This document shows, one piece after another, positions 36,501 through 48,052 of a stretch of 64,000 nucleotides of DNA. The notes under the pieces are model-generated. The model was not told the origin of the DNA and did no database searches. It saw only the letters and a program-made list of their open reading frames with translations. Numbering within the stretch: the first letter of the stretch is position 1; each line of letters starts with the position of its first letter. This DNA comes from Patiria miniata (Eukaryota > Echinodermata > Asteroidea > Valvatida > Asterinidae), in the NCBI RefSeq assembly GCF_015706575.1, contig NW_024037071.1, positions 12,017,774-12,081,773 of the forward strand. The letters are read 5' to 3'. The position numbers were made by a program, and so were the translations under genes.

Positions 36501-37597
36501 TAGTGATGATCGGCTACTGACTTAAATTTTGATCAATTTCTGGCAGTGTTGAGGAAGGCAATTGACTTGCAGTGCTGCAGACCTGTATGTTTGGGGACAT
36601 TCTTTCCCATTGGGTGTGACAGAAGTACAATAGGCGGGTCCTAATGCCATTGGTGGTCTGCATGCTTTTGTTACACACCTACGCATGCCAATTAGAAGAG
36701 AATAGAATGACACTTAGATCTATGTTTCCTCTCATGTCAAAGTGGGATCAAGGTAACAGGTGCAATATTGTTGACAATATTTGGAACACTTCTCCTCATC
36801 CTTCAGTGCCGGTTGTTACTCTTGAGAGATTTATGTCAATTAGGTAATATTGACTATTAAAATTAACCCCCCCAAAAATGCCAGCCATATTCTTGTCCTG
36901 ATGGAGGACACCAAGTTGCTGTATGGCAGCATGGAGCTGTATATTCCCCAGGGAGCTGAGATATTTGGAATTTTTCATGGGCCCAATGAGCAGGGGAAAT
37001 AATGATGCAGTGCTCAGATATGTGTGTTTTATAAATACCCACTATTATTATTATTATTACCCCAAATTGTTTGGTTGGTCAGTTTACCCATGCTTTTTGC
37101 TTCGGGGACAATAGCTCAGGCTTCCATGGGCAGGAAGCGTTTCATTAACGAGTGATTTTAATTGAAAAATCAACTTTGTTGAATAGTTGAAATAGATTGC
37201 TGTTTTGTGGTGGCTTTTCTTCTTCCTGTTGGGGTGTGCTTTGCACGTGTGGCGTTTTAACAGGATTCGGAGACAAGCATCTCCTAATGTATACATGATT
37301 GGACATGTATCATTATTGTTATGGTTATTGTCAACATTTGATATTGTTACTGATATTGATGTGTGTTATAATACAGTCGGATATGAACTTTGTAAGGGGT
37401 CAGCCACTCCTTCTTATGTACCCATGGGGGTTGGTTGTGCTGTGCTGAATCTTCCATAGCACAACCATAGCTGTCCCCAAAATGTTATCCAGATAATTTG
37501 GTTCTGGCGTGATTACAATGTACTCCTGGGCCTGGGTGCCCGTTCATTAATGATTGGCCTGGGTGCCAAATGGTAATTGATGTACCGGTACATGTAC
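36501..37597. other. Unassigned non-coding sequence before the minisatellite
   Basis: No exon recognised. A TTA microsatellite lies at about 37041-37058. Decayed GGGCCTGGGTG words from 37515 mark the outer edge of the minisatellite. Confidence 0.4.
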
Positions 37598-37825
37598 ATT
37601 GGACCTGCGTGTTCATTGATTGTGTGGTTGATATGTTTGAGCCTGGTAGCCCATTGGACCTGGGTGTCCATTGATTGTGTGGTTGATATGTTTGAGCCTG
37701 GTAGCCCATTGGACCTGGGTGTCCATTGATTGTGTGGTTGATATGTTTGGGCCTGGTAGCCCATTGGACCTGGGTGTCCATTGACTGTGTGGTTGATATG
37801 TTTGGGCCAGGTAGCCCATTGGACC
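37598..37825. repeat. 55-bp minisatellite, left block
   Basis: Four full 55-bp units plus 8 bp (228 bp). A unit runs from ATTGGACCTGGGTGTCC to GGTAGCCC. The block stops exactly at ATTGGACC, which is repeated on the far side of the inserted foldback. Confidence 0.95.
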
Positions 37826-38599
37826 GGATAAAGCCCGATAGTCCGAAGGTTCGATAGTCCGAAGGTTCTTTAGTCCGAAGGGTCATTAGTCCGAAGGTTC
37901 GTTGGTCCGAAGGCTCAATAGTCCGAAGGTTCGATAATCCGAAGGTTCGATAGTCCGAAGGGCCCATTAGTCCGAAAATAGAATAAGGTTAAAATCCGAA
38001 GGTTCGAATAGTCCGAATAGATGATAAGGTTCGATAGTCCGAATATATGGTAGGGTTCGATAGTCCGAATTGACAATAAGGTTAGATAGTCCGAATTGAG
38101 AATGAGGTTCGATAGTCCGAATGGGCAACACGGTTCGTCAGTATGACACTTCGGACTATCGGACCTTACAGTTGATTCAGACTATCGGACCTTATTGTCG
38201 ATTCGGACTATCGGACCTTTTTGTCGATTCGGACTATCGGACCCTATAGTCTTTTCGGACTATCGAACCTTATTGTCAATTCGGAATAATGAACCTTCGG
38301 ACTATTGAACCTTATTTTCGTTTCGGACTATTGAACCTTCGGACTGATTAACATTATTCTAAATTCGGACTATCGAACCTTCTGATAAATGAACCTTCAG
38401 ACAAATGAACCTTCGGATTAATGAACCTTCGGACTATTGCATCAAATATTTGGATTAACAAACCTTATTTCATTTTCGGACTAACGAACCCCCTCTTATG
38501 GAAATTTTGTGCATTTGGACTATCGAACCTTCGGACTAAAGAACCTACGGACTAAAGAACCTTCGGACTATCGGACCTTTGGACTGTCGGGCGGCCTCC
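37826..38599. mobile_element. 774-bp foldback element with 8-bp target duplication
   Basis: ATTGGACC flanks both sides (37818-37825 and 38600-38607). The left part is a run of CGAAGGTTCGATAGTC-type units, the right part a run of the inverse GACTATCGAACCTTCG type, with the switch near 38140. The ends GCCCGATAGTCC and GGACTGTCGGGC are imperfectly inverted. There is no coding capacity. The 8-bp duplication suggests mobilisation by a hAT-like or other 8-bp-cutting transposase. Confidence 0.8.
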
Positions 38600-39554
38600 A
38601 TTGGACCTGGGTGTCCATTGATTGTGTGGTTGATATGCTTGGGCCTGGTAGCCCATTGGACCTGGGTGTCCATTGATTGTGTGGTTGATATGCTTGGGCC
38701 GGGTGGCCCATTGGACCTGGGTGTCCATTGATTGTGTGGTTGATATGCTTGGGCCAGGTAGCCCATTGGACCTGGGTGTCCATTGATTGTGTGGTTGATA
38801 TGTTTGGGCCTGGTAGCCCATTGGACCTGGGTGTCCATTGATTGTGTGGTTGATATGTTTAGGCCAGGTAGCCCATTGGACCTGGGTGTCCATTGATTGT
38901 GTGGTTGATATGCTTGGGCCTGGTAGCCCATTGGACCTGGGTGTCCATTGATTGTGTGGTTGATATGTTTAGGCCTGGTAGCCCATTGGACCTGGGTGTC
39001 CATTGATTGTGTGGTTGATATGCTTGGGCCTGGTAGCCCATTGGACCTGGGTGTCCATGGTTGATATGTTTGGGCCGGGTGGCCCATTGGACCTGGGTGT
39101 CCATTGATTGTGTGGTTGATATGCTTGGGCCTGGTAGCCCATTGGACCTGGGTGTCCATTGATTGTGTGGTTGATATGCTTGGGCCTGGTAGCCCATTGG
39201 ACCTGGGTGTCCATGGTTGATATGTTTGGGCCGGGTGGCCCATTGGACCTGGGTGTCCATTGATTGTGTGGTTGATATGCTTGGGTCTGGTAGCCCATTG
39301 GACCTGGGTGTCCATTGATTGTGTGGTTGATATGTTTGGGCCTGGTAGCCCATTGGACCTGGGTGTCCATTGATTGTGTGGTTGATATGCTTGGGCCTGG
39401 TAGCCCATTGGACCTGGGTGTCCATTGATTGTGTGGTTGATATGCTTGGGCCTGGTAGCCCATTGGACCTGGGTGTCCATTGATTGTGTGGTTGATATGC
39501 TTGGGCCTGGTAGCCCATTGGACCTGGGTGTCCATTGATTGTGTGGTTGATATG
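38600..39554. repeat. 55-bp minisatellite, central block
   Basis: About 17 units of 55 bp, two of them 46 bp because nine bases are missing (near 39043 and 39200). The unit has no stop codon in any minus-strand frame and 55 is not a multiple of three, so all three minus frames stay open across the block. The resulting frames of up to 311 codons have a 55-residue period and are not evidence of a gene. Confidence 0.95.
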
Positions 39555-42019
39555 CAGGCGCGGATCCAGGATTATTTTAGACGGGGGGCACACTGTTGGA
39601 GCGAAATTATTTGCTCCGAGAACTAATGCGAGCGCGAAGCGCGAAGCCCTTACGGCGTGGGGTCCGGGGCCCGCTTAAGGGCCCCGGGAAATTTTGGATT
39701 ATAGATGCTCTGTGGTGCAATCTGAGGCGATTCCTGGCTCCTTTCCCCTGAATTAGTTGAGCAAAAGTGTTAAAGATTTTAAGGATTTTTTCAAAACATA
39801 CTCTTACTTTTACAATTTTTAAGTTACTGTGTGCTTGAAGTCGAAAACCATTTTACCTATTTATATTTTCTTGCTTTTTATTTTGGAAAAGGAATTGTAT
39901 TGACTTAGTTTTGTAAACTGTTGCAACGGTGCGTTGTGGCATTTGCTCGGAGGACTAATGCGAGGGCGGATCACGCCTTTCTTACGGCGTGGGGTCCGGG
40001 GCCCGCTTAAGGGCCCCGGAAAATTTAGAATTCTAGATACTCTGTGGTGTATTCTGAGGGGATTCCTGGCCCCTTTCCCCCTGAGTTATTTGAGCAAAAC
40101 ATTTTAAGATTATAAGGATGTTTTTCATTGGTTTATAATATACTCTTGCGTTTACAAGCCTTTTCAGTTTCTTCTGTTCTTCACTTGTATAACCAAACAT
40201 TTTCGTCTTCATAGTAACTTCCGTGCTTATTTTTGAAAAGGAATTGTATCTTGCAAGGATGAGTATAGGGCATCTTTCCGAAGACCAATGCGGAGCGCGA
40301 TCATCTTTCGGCGTGGGGTCCGGGGCCCGCTTAAGGGCCCCGGGAAATTTTGGATTCTAGATGCTCTGTGGTGCAATCTGAGGCAATTCCTGGCCCCTCT
40401 TATCCGGAGTTATTTGAGTAAATTGTTTTAAGATTATAAGATTTTTTCATTGATTAAAATATAATCTTGCTTTTGCAAGCCTTCTCAGTTTCTTCTGTTC
40501 TTCACTTGATACCATGTATTTTCGTCTGCATGTGTCTTCGTGCATTATATTTTTGAAAAAGGAATTGTAAAAACTTAGTTTGTAAACTGGTGTAAGGATG
40601 CTTTCTAATGTTTTGTTTCAAGTTGAAATTTTCAGTTTATCAACAAGTAGAAACCACCTGAACATGTTAATTGAATTCAAGTTTAAAATTAGTGTAATTT
40701 AATCAAACTAAAACAGAGGAGCAATTAGCCTGCATTGTAACTTCACAGCTCAGTTTTATCTCATGACTACAGAAATTAATCATACGGTCATCCAAGTTTC
40801 TACCTCTTTTTTTTTGCATAATGTAAAATGCCCAAACATTTTAAAGAAATGTTCTTTTAATTCAGTCAAGTTTCAATTTCAAGAATAGGGCCTATTGCAC
40901 GTGCATGTATTTGTAAATAAACCATCGGCAGATCGGCGGCGCAGCAAGACAAATTGTGTGAGACACTGCGTCTGGTCTTTACAATTATAATAGACATCGG
41001 GTCTTTCGGCGCCATGATTGCAATTTCCGCATTTTACAATTTTGAAGGTGGATTCGTCATTTAGTTATGTAAAAACAATTACAGTAAATAATTGTTGATG
41101 ATAACGTTGAGAAATAGACATCGGGAATAGGTGTATACCTCCCGGTCCGGCACGGATGCCGGCCCACGTCGCCACCGGCGAACTACGATCAAATTTAATA
41201 TCCCGCTTGCAATTCAAAAAGCAACACACTTGCTTTCTGTCTAGCTTGCAAGAGCATGTCTCGAGTGCTAAAACTTGCCTTTGGGCCAAAACTGCTGATT
41301 GTTTTTGTCCTCCAGACAGACAAACAGATCTCTTTTATGTACCAAACTTTTCAGATTTGTATTTTCTGCAACGCGTAGTAACGTCAAAACCCAACTTTTG
41401 GATCTCAACTTTCTTCGTTAAAAAAACGTTTTATGGATGGATCCATGACCTTCAGGGGTGTTTCAATTTTTTTCAGGGTTTTACATCGTTTCTCGAATAA
41501 AGTCTTTACGAAACTAATATGATGACGTGACGTTGAAGAAGTCAATTTAAAACAAGGGCATGTTTGGACTCCTTAAAAAAAGTATAATTTGTAATTCAAA
41601 AGCGCGTGGAACTGCTGGCAAATTGTTCTTACTAAAACACACCCTTGACCAATGGTGTGGTCCAAAGAGCACTGCGCAACGTGTGTTTGTCGCGCACATA
41701 AAGCTGCATGTTCGTTGAGAATAAATCGTGTACGTTCGTATGAATCGCATTTAATAACGGTATATGCAGGTAATACGTACGTACGTACGTACGCACGGGG
41801 TACGTACTATGGGATCGCGGTTTATTTTGAAGCTTCTCGAGTCGAGTACGCAATGTTTGCAGGCTCATGTTTAATATCGGCGCCGGTATTTTTGTAAGGA
41901 GGTTACCTCCTCCTTCCCTCACCTCCCCTCTTTTCCCCCCTTCTATTCCTTTTTCTTTTTTTGACTCAAATTTGACGGGGGGCACGTGCCCCCGCGGCCC
42001 CCCCCTGGATCCGCGCCTG
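39555..42019. mobile_element. hAT-like non-autonomous element inside the minisatellite
   Basis: It starts CAGGCGCGGATCCAGG and ends with the exact reverse complement, flanked by ATATG on both sides (39550-39554 and 42020-42024). Because of coincident bases the shared flank can be read as up to 8 bp (TGATATGC). CAGG-type ends with a 5-8 bp duplication suggest hAT, without proof. The left part contains three subrepeats of about 330 bp, each with a GGGGCCC/GGGCCCC hairpin. No transposase frame is visible. A GTAC run lies at about 41777-41797. Confidence 0.75.
39600..40610. repeat. Three 330-bp subrepeats with GGGGCCC hairpins
   Basis: The block CGGCGTGGGGTCCGG, GGCCCGCTTAAGGGCCCC and TAGATRCTCTGTGGTG recurs from about 39650, 39985 and 40310. 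A diverged inverse copy lies at about 57500-57850. Confidence 0.8.
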
Positions 42020-42199
42020 ATATGCTTGGGCCTGGTAGCCCATTGGACCTGGGTGTCCATTGATTGTGTGGTTGATATGCTTGGGCCTGGTAGCCCATTG
42101 GACCTGGGTGTCCATGGTTGATACGTTTGGGCCGGGTGGCCCATTGTACCTGGGTGTCCATTGATTGTGTGGTTGATATGCTTGGGTCTGGTAGCCCAT
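42020..42199. repeat. 55-bp minisatellite, right block
   Basis: About 3.5 further units, in phase with the block left of the inserted element. The array was therefore continuous before the insertion. Confidence 0.9.
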
Positions 42200-43044
42200 A
42201 TTCGTGATGCCAGCTTGCCTAACCAAATTTGGTACCTGGCAACAAAAGTTTCAATAAATATCTTGAAGCTGTGGTAAGACACACAAATAATAATGTCCTT
42301 GGTTTCATTAATTAGTGAGTCTGAGTATAATTTGCATTCGTTACAAACATGTTAATTTTACCGTGTACGTGTAACGGATGGCACATGGTTGTCAAGACAT
42401 GGGGCATCCTACACTGAATAAATGTGCACATGTATGCACTGCACATGTATGTACAATGTATTGCATCTTAGAATACCGAGTTGGTGCGTGCATGCAGTAC
42501 ACGTATTTTAACCTAAGCCTAAAACGTTTCGTGTACGAATGGAATCCTTTACAAAATATTAGTCAAAATTATCACGTGAGCTTCAATTAAATAGGAGACC
42601 TTGAATGAAAATTTCAAGAATTAAATTTAAAAAGAAAAATCATGACTAAATCAATGACGAATATCTATCTTCTAAGAAATCACTTTTTATAAATACAGTG
42701 CGTTGGTAACCGGTATTCACTTTGTACACTAAGCTCGAGGGCACGTTGTGCCGTTTGTGCACATGTGCTGTCACCATAGCCAAGATGGACGGCTACGTGG
42801 TGTCCATGACAGTGATGTTGGGAATGAAGCAACTGTTCAGTTGCGTTGCCAACACGGTGTTGTATTTATAAACAATAATGAATGTTTCATATTTGTGCAA
42901 TTCAGACACTTGTCTCTTACATATTATATCCCTTGTGGAATGGACCATTCCATCCGCCATCTCATGAAATTGTTCTTCCAAAGCACTCATAAACGGTCAG
43001 TATATGTACGTATAATATCAAATATACTAGGTAAAATGTCTCAC
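42200..43044. other. Presumed intronic or intergenic sequence next to the candidate exon
   Basis: No repeat boundary recognised. A minus-strand segment at about 42930-42990 reads SALEEQFHEMADGMVHST, is followed by a GTAAGA donor-like word and preceded by TACTGAC and an AG. It could be a next exon, but the implied intron is only about 60 bp, so I do not call it. Confidence 0.3.
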
Positions 43045-43369
43045 CGCTGAATGGTACCTTGAATCTTTCCTCTCTTTCTTTAGCAGCTGAATCTCAGTAG
43101 CAAGTTGTTGGTTCTTTTGTTGCAACAGCCTAGTCTTTTCTCGCTGTTTTCTGAAGACATGGTCGTAAGTTATTTTGAGAGCCACAAACCCTTCAATGGT
43201 TCTGTCAGTGCTGTCGGTGCTGTTCTGTACAGCTCCACGTCCATCCAACAACTGGAAGTTAGGTAAAATGTCACTACAATCCGAAGTATGTCTTGGCTGC
43301 TCATTCTCTGGAAGAATGGTTATATCGACATCTTGAGACTCTTCATATCTATCCATGTTCCACTTACTC
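43045..43369 (-). CDS. Candidate N-terminal coding exon of a TBK1-adaptor-like coiled-coil protein
   Basis: The minus strand opens at ATG 43356-43354 and gives about 100 codons. Residues 1-22 (start MDRYEESQDVDITILPENEQ) are acidic. Residues about 56-97 form a heptad-like coiled coil rich in K, Q, E and L (GFVALKITYDHVFRKQREK). This order, an acidic N-terminus with an I-L/N-E word and then an F-AL-Y start to a coiled coil, resembles vertebrate AZI2/NAP1, which tethers the kinase TBK1; that likeness is from memory and modest. A polypyrimidine stretch and AG precede 43369, and donor-like GT words follow 43058 (AAG|GTACCA) and 43045 (GCG|GTGAGA). It is the only frame here with exon-like composition and edges. 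A different coiled-coil protein, or chance, is possible. Confidence 0.4.
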
Positions 43370-45180
43370 CTATAAAAAAGCCAAAAATAATCAAATTAAA
43401 AATAAAAAGGAGCATCACAAAATCTGGTGCTTGTACAATTTTAATTCAAAGCCAATAATGGGGCACAGTTTTAGAAGTTTATACAAACTTACAAAGTACA
43501 TCTCATTTATTTCAACCAGCCTGTGCTACGCTCAGAAAGTAAATTGTAAGCATTCTGAACAGAAACTTAAATAATAACTAAAAGCTTTTGAGTTGTTATC
43601 TGCTGCAGACTGTTTCAGCTCTTGACTTATTAGCTTATCAGTGTCACCAACTCATGAGGATGATGGGAGCCATTTTAGGATGCTTATGGAATGGGCACCA
43701 AAGGCACTGGCTGATGCACAATGTTGCTGCATATCTTGTTGTTGCATATCATGATTCCACCTTTATTTTCATTTGTGTCCTCCATAATTGTAACCAGGTT
43801 GAATTTTCAAACTTACTTTTACCGAACAGGTTCCCTACTATACTCCATCATACATGTCATAACTTTTGTGAACTTCGTGCATGTCATGTCATCATCATGT
43901 CAGCCATGAGTGTTGCGATCATGCAGATTAATTTGCCTAGCCCTAGTGCCCTCTGGCGGCCAACTAAACTTTTTTAGCACAGCGCCTGCCACCAAGAATA
44001 GCGCACTGCATTTAAACTATGCAAAGGGCGTAGCGAGCTTTGTATTCCACAGCGCTGTTTTATGTTGGATAGCTGGCATTCCAGGCATTTCCATAGTTTT
44101 CCTGTAGGGCAAGCTGCAGTAATATCATTGATTTCAATCCAACATTTCGTTGCATCAACACCAGCGTAACAATTTTATACCCGGCATTGCAGTTTTTCTA
44201 CAATTTTGCTGCTGCTTCATTGATTTCAACATCAATCACAGAAAGAGGAAGGCATCAACATAGATCAGCCCAGGTGGTGAGTAAAGACCCTTGAATATAA
44301 AATACATGTGCAGTGTGTTTTTTAACTTTTATGCCGCAGTCTTTTTATGCCACAATCTTTTTATACCACAATCTGGACTTTTCTATGTCTCTGTATACTG
44401 CCAGATTTAAGGCCGTAAAAGCAGACACTGCCGGAAATTTTTATTTGCGATCACAACATTTGTATTTAAGAAATCAATAACTTTTGGAAAACAGTGTTAA
44501 CATTTATTGTATTTTCCCGAATCTGCATTTTCCCTTTGAAACAAAGCTATTTGTACATTTTTGCAACACAAGAACACGCAAACTTTAACTTAATCTTAGT
44601 GTTGCTATAATTCATGTTCACATTTATTATTTGAAATAGACTTTCCCATTTTCCCTATAATATCGGTTTTGTTTAAAGTGCTATCACTCAGAAAATTGTT
44701 TTTCGAGCATGCATACGTGGCTAACTTCATTATTTTGTAACACTATTTGGTGAATAATTCATATTTATTCTCGGAATTAAATTGCACTGTTATAAATATT
44801 CTTTTTCTTGCATAGTTGCCATTTCGAAAAATTCTTCTTATTGGGCAACATGGTAAAAACTCTTTCAATAACTAATGTGTTTACAGAAAATATTCTTGGA
44901 TTTATAAATTAGGAAAACAGTGTTAATAATTCCCAAATTACTTTAATAATTATAAATTACTTAACTTAATAATGTACTTTAATCTAAAACGTTATTTCTT
45001 TGTCTGTATTTCAGATCCTTTGATAGAGAGTTTTTTTTCTCAAAATGTTAAGCTATTTGTCCACTGCAGTCCTATGACCGTTCAATTTTGTGGATGAACA
45101 AAGTTTAATGACCATAGTTGTGGTTTTTAAAGTCTTGTACATGTATGTACATGTAGTTCCATAGATAAGACTTACTTTAC
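43370..45180. other. Unassigned non-coding sequence
   Basis: AT-rich, probably intron or intergenic DNA. The 129-codon frame at 43588-43977 has no recognisable domain and lacks exon-like edges. No RNA gene is seen. Confidence 0.4.
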
Positions 45181-45838
45181 AAATTTCACAATTAAAACTT
45201 TAAAACTTTGACAACAATTAAATGTGACATCATCCCAACGTCATTTTAAAAAGTGCATAAAACTAACCAACAGTTTTCAAGGTGATCAGGTATTCCCTAA
45301 TATGTTTTAGAAATATCATTTTTGATCACATAACAAAGTCATCACACATCATTTGAAATTTTAGCACACAAATATCACCTACTAACAATTTTTTTTTTAA
45401 ATTTAGCCATTTACATGTCAGATTCAGCAATAAACTTCACAACTTCTAAATCTATATAAAATCACATGATGATGTCATTGTGACGTCATCTCAAGTTTCA
45501 TCTATAACACATCGCTGACTACATTACAAAGTTTCCATATGATGGGAATTGGTGTTCTGAAGATATACCGGTAGGACTTTGAAAATGACACCTTTAAGAT
45601 GACATCACATGACACGTGATGATGTCATCATGACGTCCATTTTTGGGACCATCTTTACTTTATGGTCTTTACCTGTGTTAAGTTTGATCAAGATCTGAAC
45701 TTGCTAAATGTCTAATGTGCCACCCAAAAAACATGATGTACAAAGTAAATGGGATTTGGGATTGAACAAGAAGGAAAATCTGGAGAAAAATGTGAAGAAA
45801 ATCAAAGTCTTTCCTGCAAAGAGGTTACGGAAAAGCAA
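45181..45838 (-). mobile_element. Helentron-like element, diverged family A, 5' part
   Basis: TGATGTCATCATGACGTC blocks and a GTACAAAGTAAATGGGAT tail match the nested stack. The terminal hairpin CTTTCCTGCA...TACGGAAAAG at about 45810-45835 is a diverged A-type 5' end. The 3' end with CTAG is not found to the left. Confidence 0.5.
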
Positions 45839-45849
45839 CCCCCCCCCCA

Positions 45850-46560
45850 TATCGTATCGAAACACCCACCAATTCCGTCAACCATGTCCTCAACTTACCC
45901 CTCATACATGTAAGTCCTATTTTAGGCAACACCTTCGAAAGTGACACCAACCTCGCCGACCGGCTTTCGGTGCCCGGAATCAGGCTGGTGAGCCATCTTC
46001 TCAACGCGAACACCAGACACTGGCTCAACCCAGGAGATCTACCATTCCCGCTAGCCCTACGTCCGCCTTCTGAACGAATTTTGCACCTTCATCTCATCCA
46101 GGTTCATTACGCCCTCGTATCCTCTTTCCCGGAGATCTTCAGAGAGGACGGCCTTCAACCAAACATCGGCAAAGTTCACGACGTCCCTCCCCGCCTGGAC
46201 TCACCCATCGAGTTCACACTGCCCCCCTCTGCAAACGGACTCTCCGCACCATCAAGCACAATGTATGCTATCTTCAATGCTCATCTTCACGCACCCTCTG
46301 CAGTTCTATCTCCATGGTAAACCTCGGATTTCTAGAAGCCTCGTCCAAAATCCAGTGGAATTCCATTTACAAACTACCGTCATCAAAAAAGGAAGGAGAT
46401 GTTCAGTTCAAGCTTCTACACAATGTCCTTCCTTCTCTGCCCGTACTTCATCACCTGAATCCGGACATTCCATCTTCCTGCATTTGGTGCAGAGAGAGAG
46501 GCACAATACAACACCTTTTCGTCATCTGTCCTTCTGTTCAACCAGCACTCAACTTCCTTC
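45850..46560 (+). pseudogene. LINE ORF2 C-terminal half, left segment
   Basis: Frame-shifted coding sequence of a non-LTR retrotransposon. The left part reads VPGIRLVSHLLNANTRHWL. After a stop and frame change at about 46318 comes a zinc-binding module: VQFKLLHNVLPSLPVLHHL, then CIWCRERGTIQHLFVIC (C-x2-C-x7-H-x4-C), as in the zf-RVT domain downstream of the reverse transcriptase in many LINEs. The catalytic part lies outside. The segment ends inside the 8-bp duplication CTTCCTTC created by the inserted MITE. Confidence 0.8.
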
Positions 46561-47066
46561 CAGGGTGATCGTAAGGTCAGAGCCAAATTCTGCTAAATGC
46601 ACATCAAAAATCTGTCAGATTTATCAAAAATCTGCCAAATCCCCAGAATTACTCGAAATACACTATAAACACTTAAAATCACATGCAGATTGGTAGTATT
46701 GCCGTAATTAAGATTCAAATTACATAATAAACAATCTAGTCACATAAAGATGTTGCGAAATTATTGGTAAATTTTGGGCAAAACGCAGATCCGGCCAGGA
46801 CGAAGTTCATTTCCCAGTGAACCTCAGCACCTAGACCAGCTAACCTGTCCCATTATGCAAGGGTTTGTTTGAAAGGATTGAAGCTTTTTATACAAAATGT
46901 ACTCTTTTTTGTTCAAATTTGCTGTTTTTCTGTCAAATAACCATTTTTGCAGAATTCTGCCAGAAATCTGCCAAAAAAATCCATTCTGTCAAATTTTCGG
47001 TCAAACTCGTTTTTTAACAAAAATTCTGTCAAAGTTAGCCAAAAATCGGCTAAAATGGCCACCCTG
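46561..47066. mobile_element. hAT-type MITE, 506 bp, 8-bp duplication
   Basis: It starts CAGGGTG and ends CACCCTG; CTTCCTTC flanks both sides (46553-46560 and 47067-47074). Both the 8-bp duplication and the CAGGG-type end are standard for hAT. Excising the insert rejoins the LINE protein in frame across the site. The right end contains TTAGCCAAAAATCGGCTAA, related to a hairpin inside the Helentron-like modules. Confidence 0.9.
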
Positions 47067-48052
47067 CTTCCTTCACACCATCCTATCCCTTCTTCCCGAT
47101 CTGGACTTGAACTTTGACATCTACTGGGCCCTGATTCCGCGTACTAGGAGCCAAAGCGGTGAGGTCGTACGTCTCACCGATTTTTTCATCATCAGCCTAA
47201 AAAATGTCATCTATTGGCTATATCGCACCTGCCGTTCTTCTGATCTCCTCGCCATTTGGCAACACCGTCTCAAACATAAAATCCTCCTTGAATATACCTA
47301 TTTTCAATTATGTTACGACATCAACGGCTTTCACACAAAATGGCCCCTTCATGCAGTTCTCTTCATCATTGATAAATATGGCAAATTGACATGGTTGATG
47401 TGAACCTACCAGTATCCTCCTATTCCCCTATTCCTACCCCCTCCCCCTACTCCTGAGACGCCGGTGGCTCTCCTTCCCATCCATTCTTTTCCTTCCCCTT
47501 CTTAACCCTCCCTCATAATTCCTTTCTACGGATTTCTTTTCTGTCAGTATGTTCACATTATGTGTTTTTTTCGTCTAAAATGATTTTTGTTTGCAGGGGG
47601 ACGGAGGGGGTTGAGTGGCTGGCGGGCGGGGTGGGGGGGGGGGGGGGTTGGGGTGCGAGTTCGGGTGGGGTGTTGGTGCGCGGTTTCGTCGCCGTGGTTT
47701 GCTGGTTTGGCAGTAGTATACAGACAATAGGTGAGCCGCGTCGGCGTGGCGTGTTGCCGACATTTTTGTCGCTTGGATTTTGTGTCTTGCCCTGTTGTTG
47801 TTCTGTCTGCCGATTACTTGGTTTTTCTTCAATAACAATGATACTTTCTTAAAGTTTCTTACTTTTCCATTACCTTTGTTTTTTTTTTCACTAAGAGCTA
47901 CTTTTGCTTTACGAAGATTATTGTGTTGTTGGGAACATTGTAATTTTTTTATCAATGTAGTTTACTACCCTTTTCTTTGTAATTGTATTTGTTACTTTGT
48001 ATATATTTTTTTTTGGATATGTTTTCAATTGAAATAAAGTTTTAATTTGAAA
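47067..48052 (+). pseudogene. LINE ORF2 C-terminus and 3' UTR, right segment
   Basis: It continues the LINE after the MITE: LHTILSLLPDLDLNFDIYW, VVRLTDFFIISLKNVIYWLY and WQHRLKHKILLEYTYF, ending at a stop at 47401-47403. The 3' UTR is pyrimidine-rich, then holds a poly-G run (about 47632-47648), and it ends in an AATAAAG-like signal at about 48030 just before the next repeat. A minus-strand 126-codon frame here is low-complexity shadow. Confidence 0.75.

Noticed and set aside
37598..39554. CRISPR array
   Set aside because: Units are contiguous 55-bp tandem repeats without unique spacers, in a eukaryotic context with no cas genes.
38545..39593. Long minus-strand frames (311, 244 and 188 codons) as a repetitive protein gene
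   Set aside because: All three frames are open because the 55-bp unit lacks minus-strand stops; there is no initiation context, splice structure or frame preference.
43588..43977. 129-codon frame as a second host exon
   Set aside because: No domain, no matching splice sites, opposite strand to the candidate exon, and composition like the flanking DNA.
47562..47955. Overlapping frames of 96 and 126 codons in the LINE 3' UTR
   Set aside because: Low-complexity G-rich and C-rich translation across a poly-G run, without homology-like motifs.
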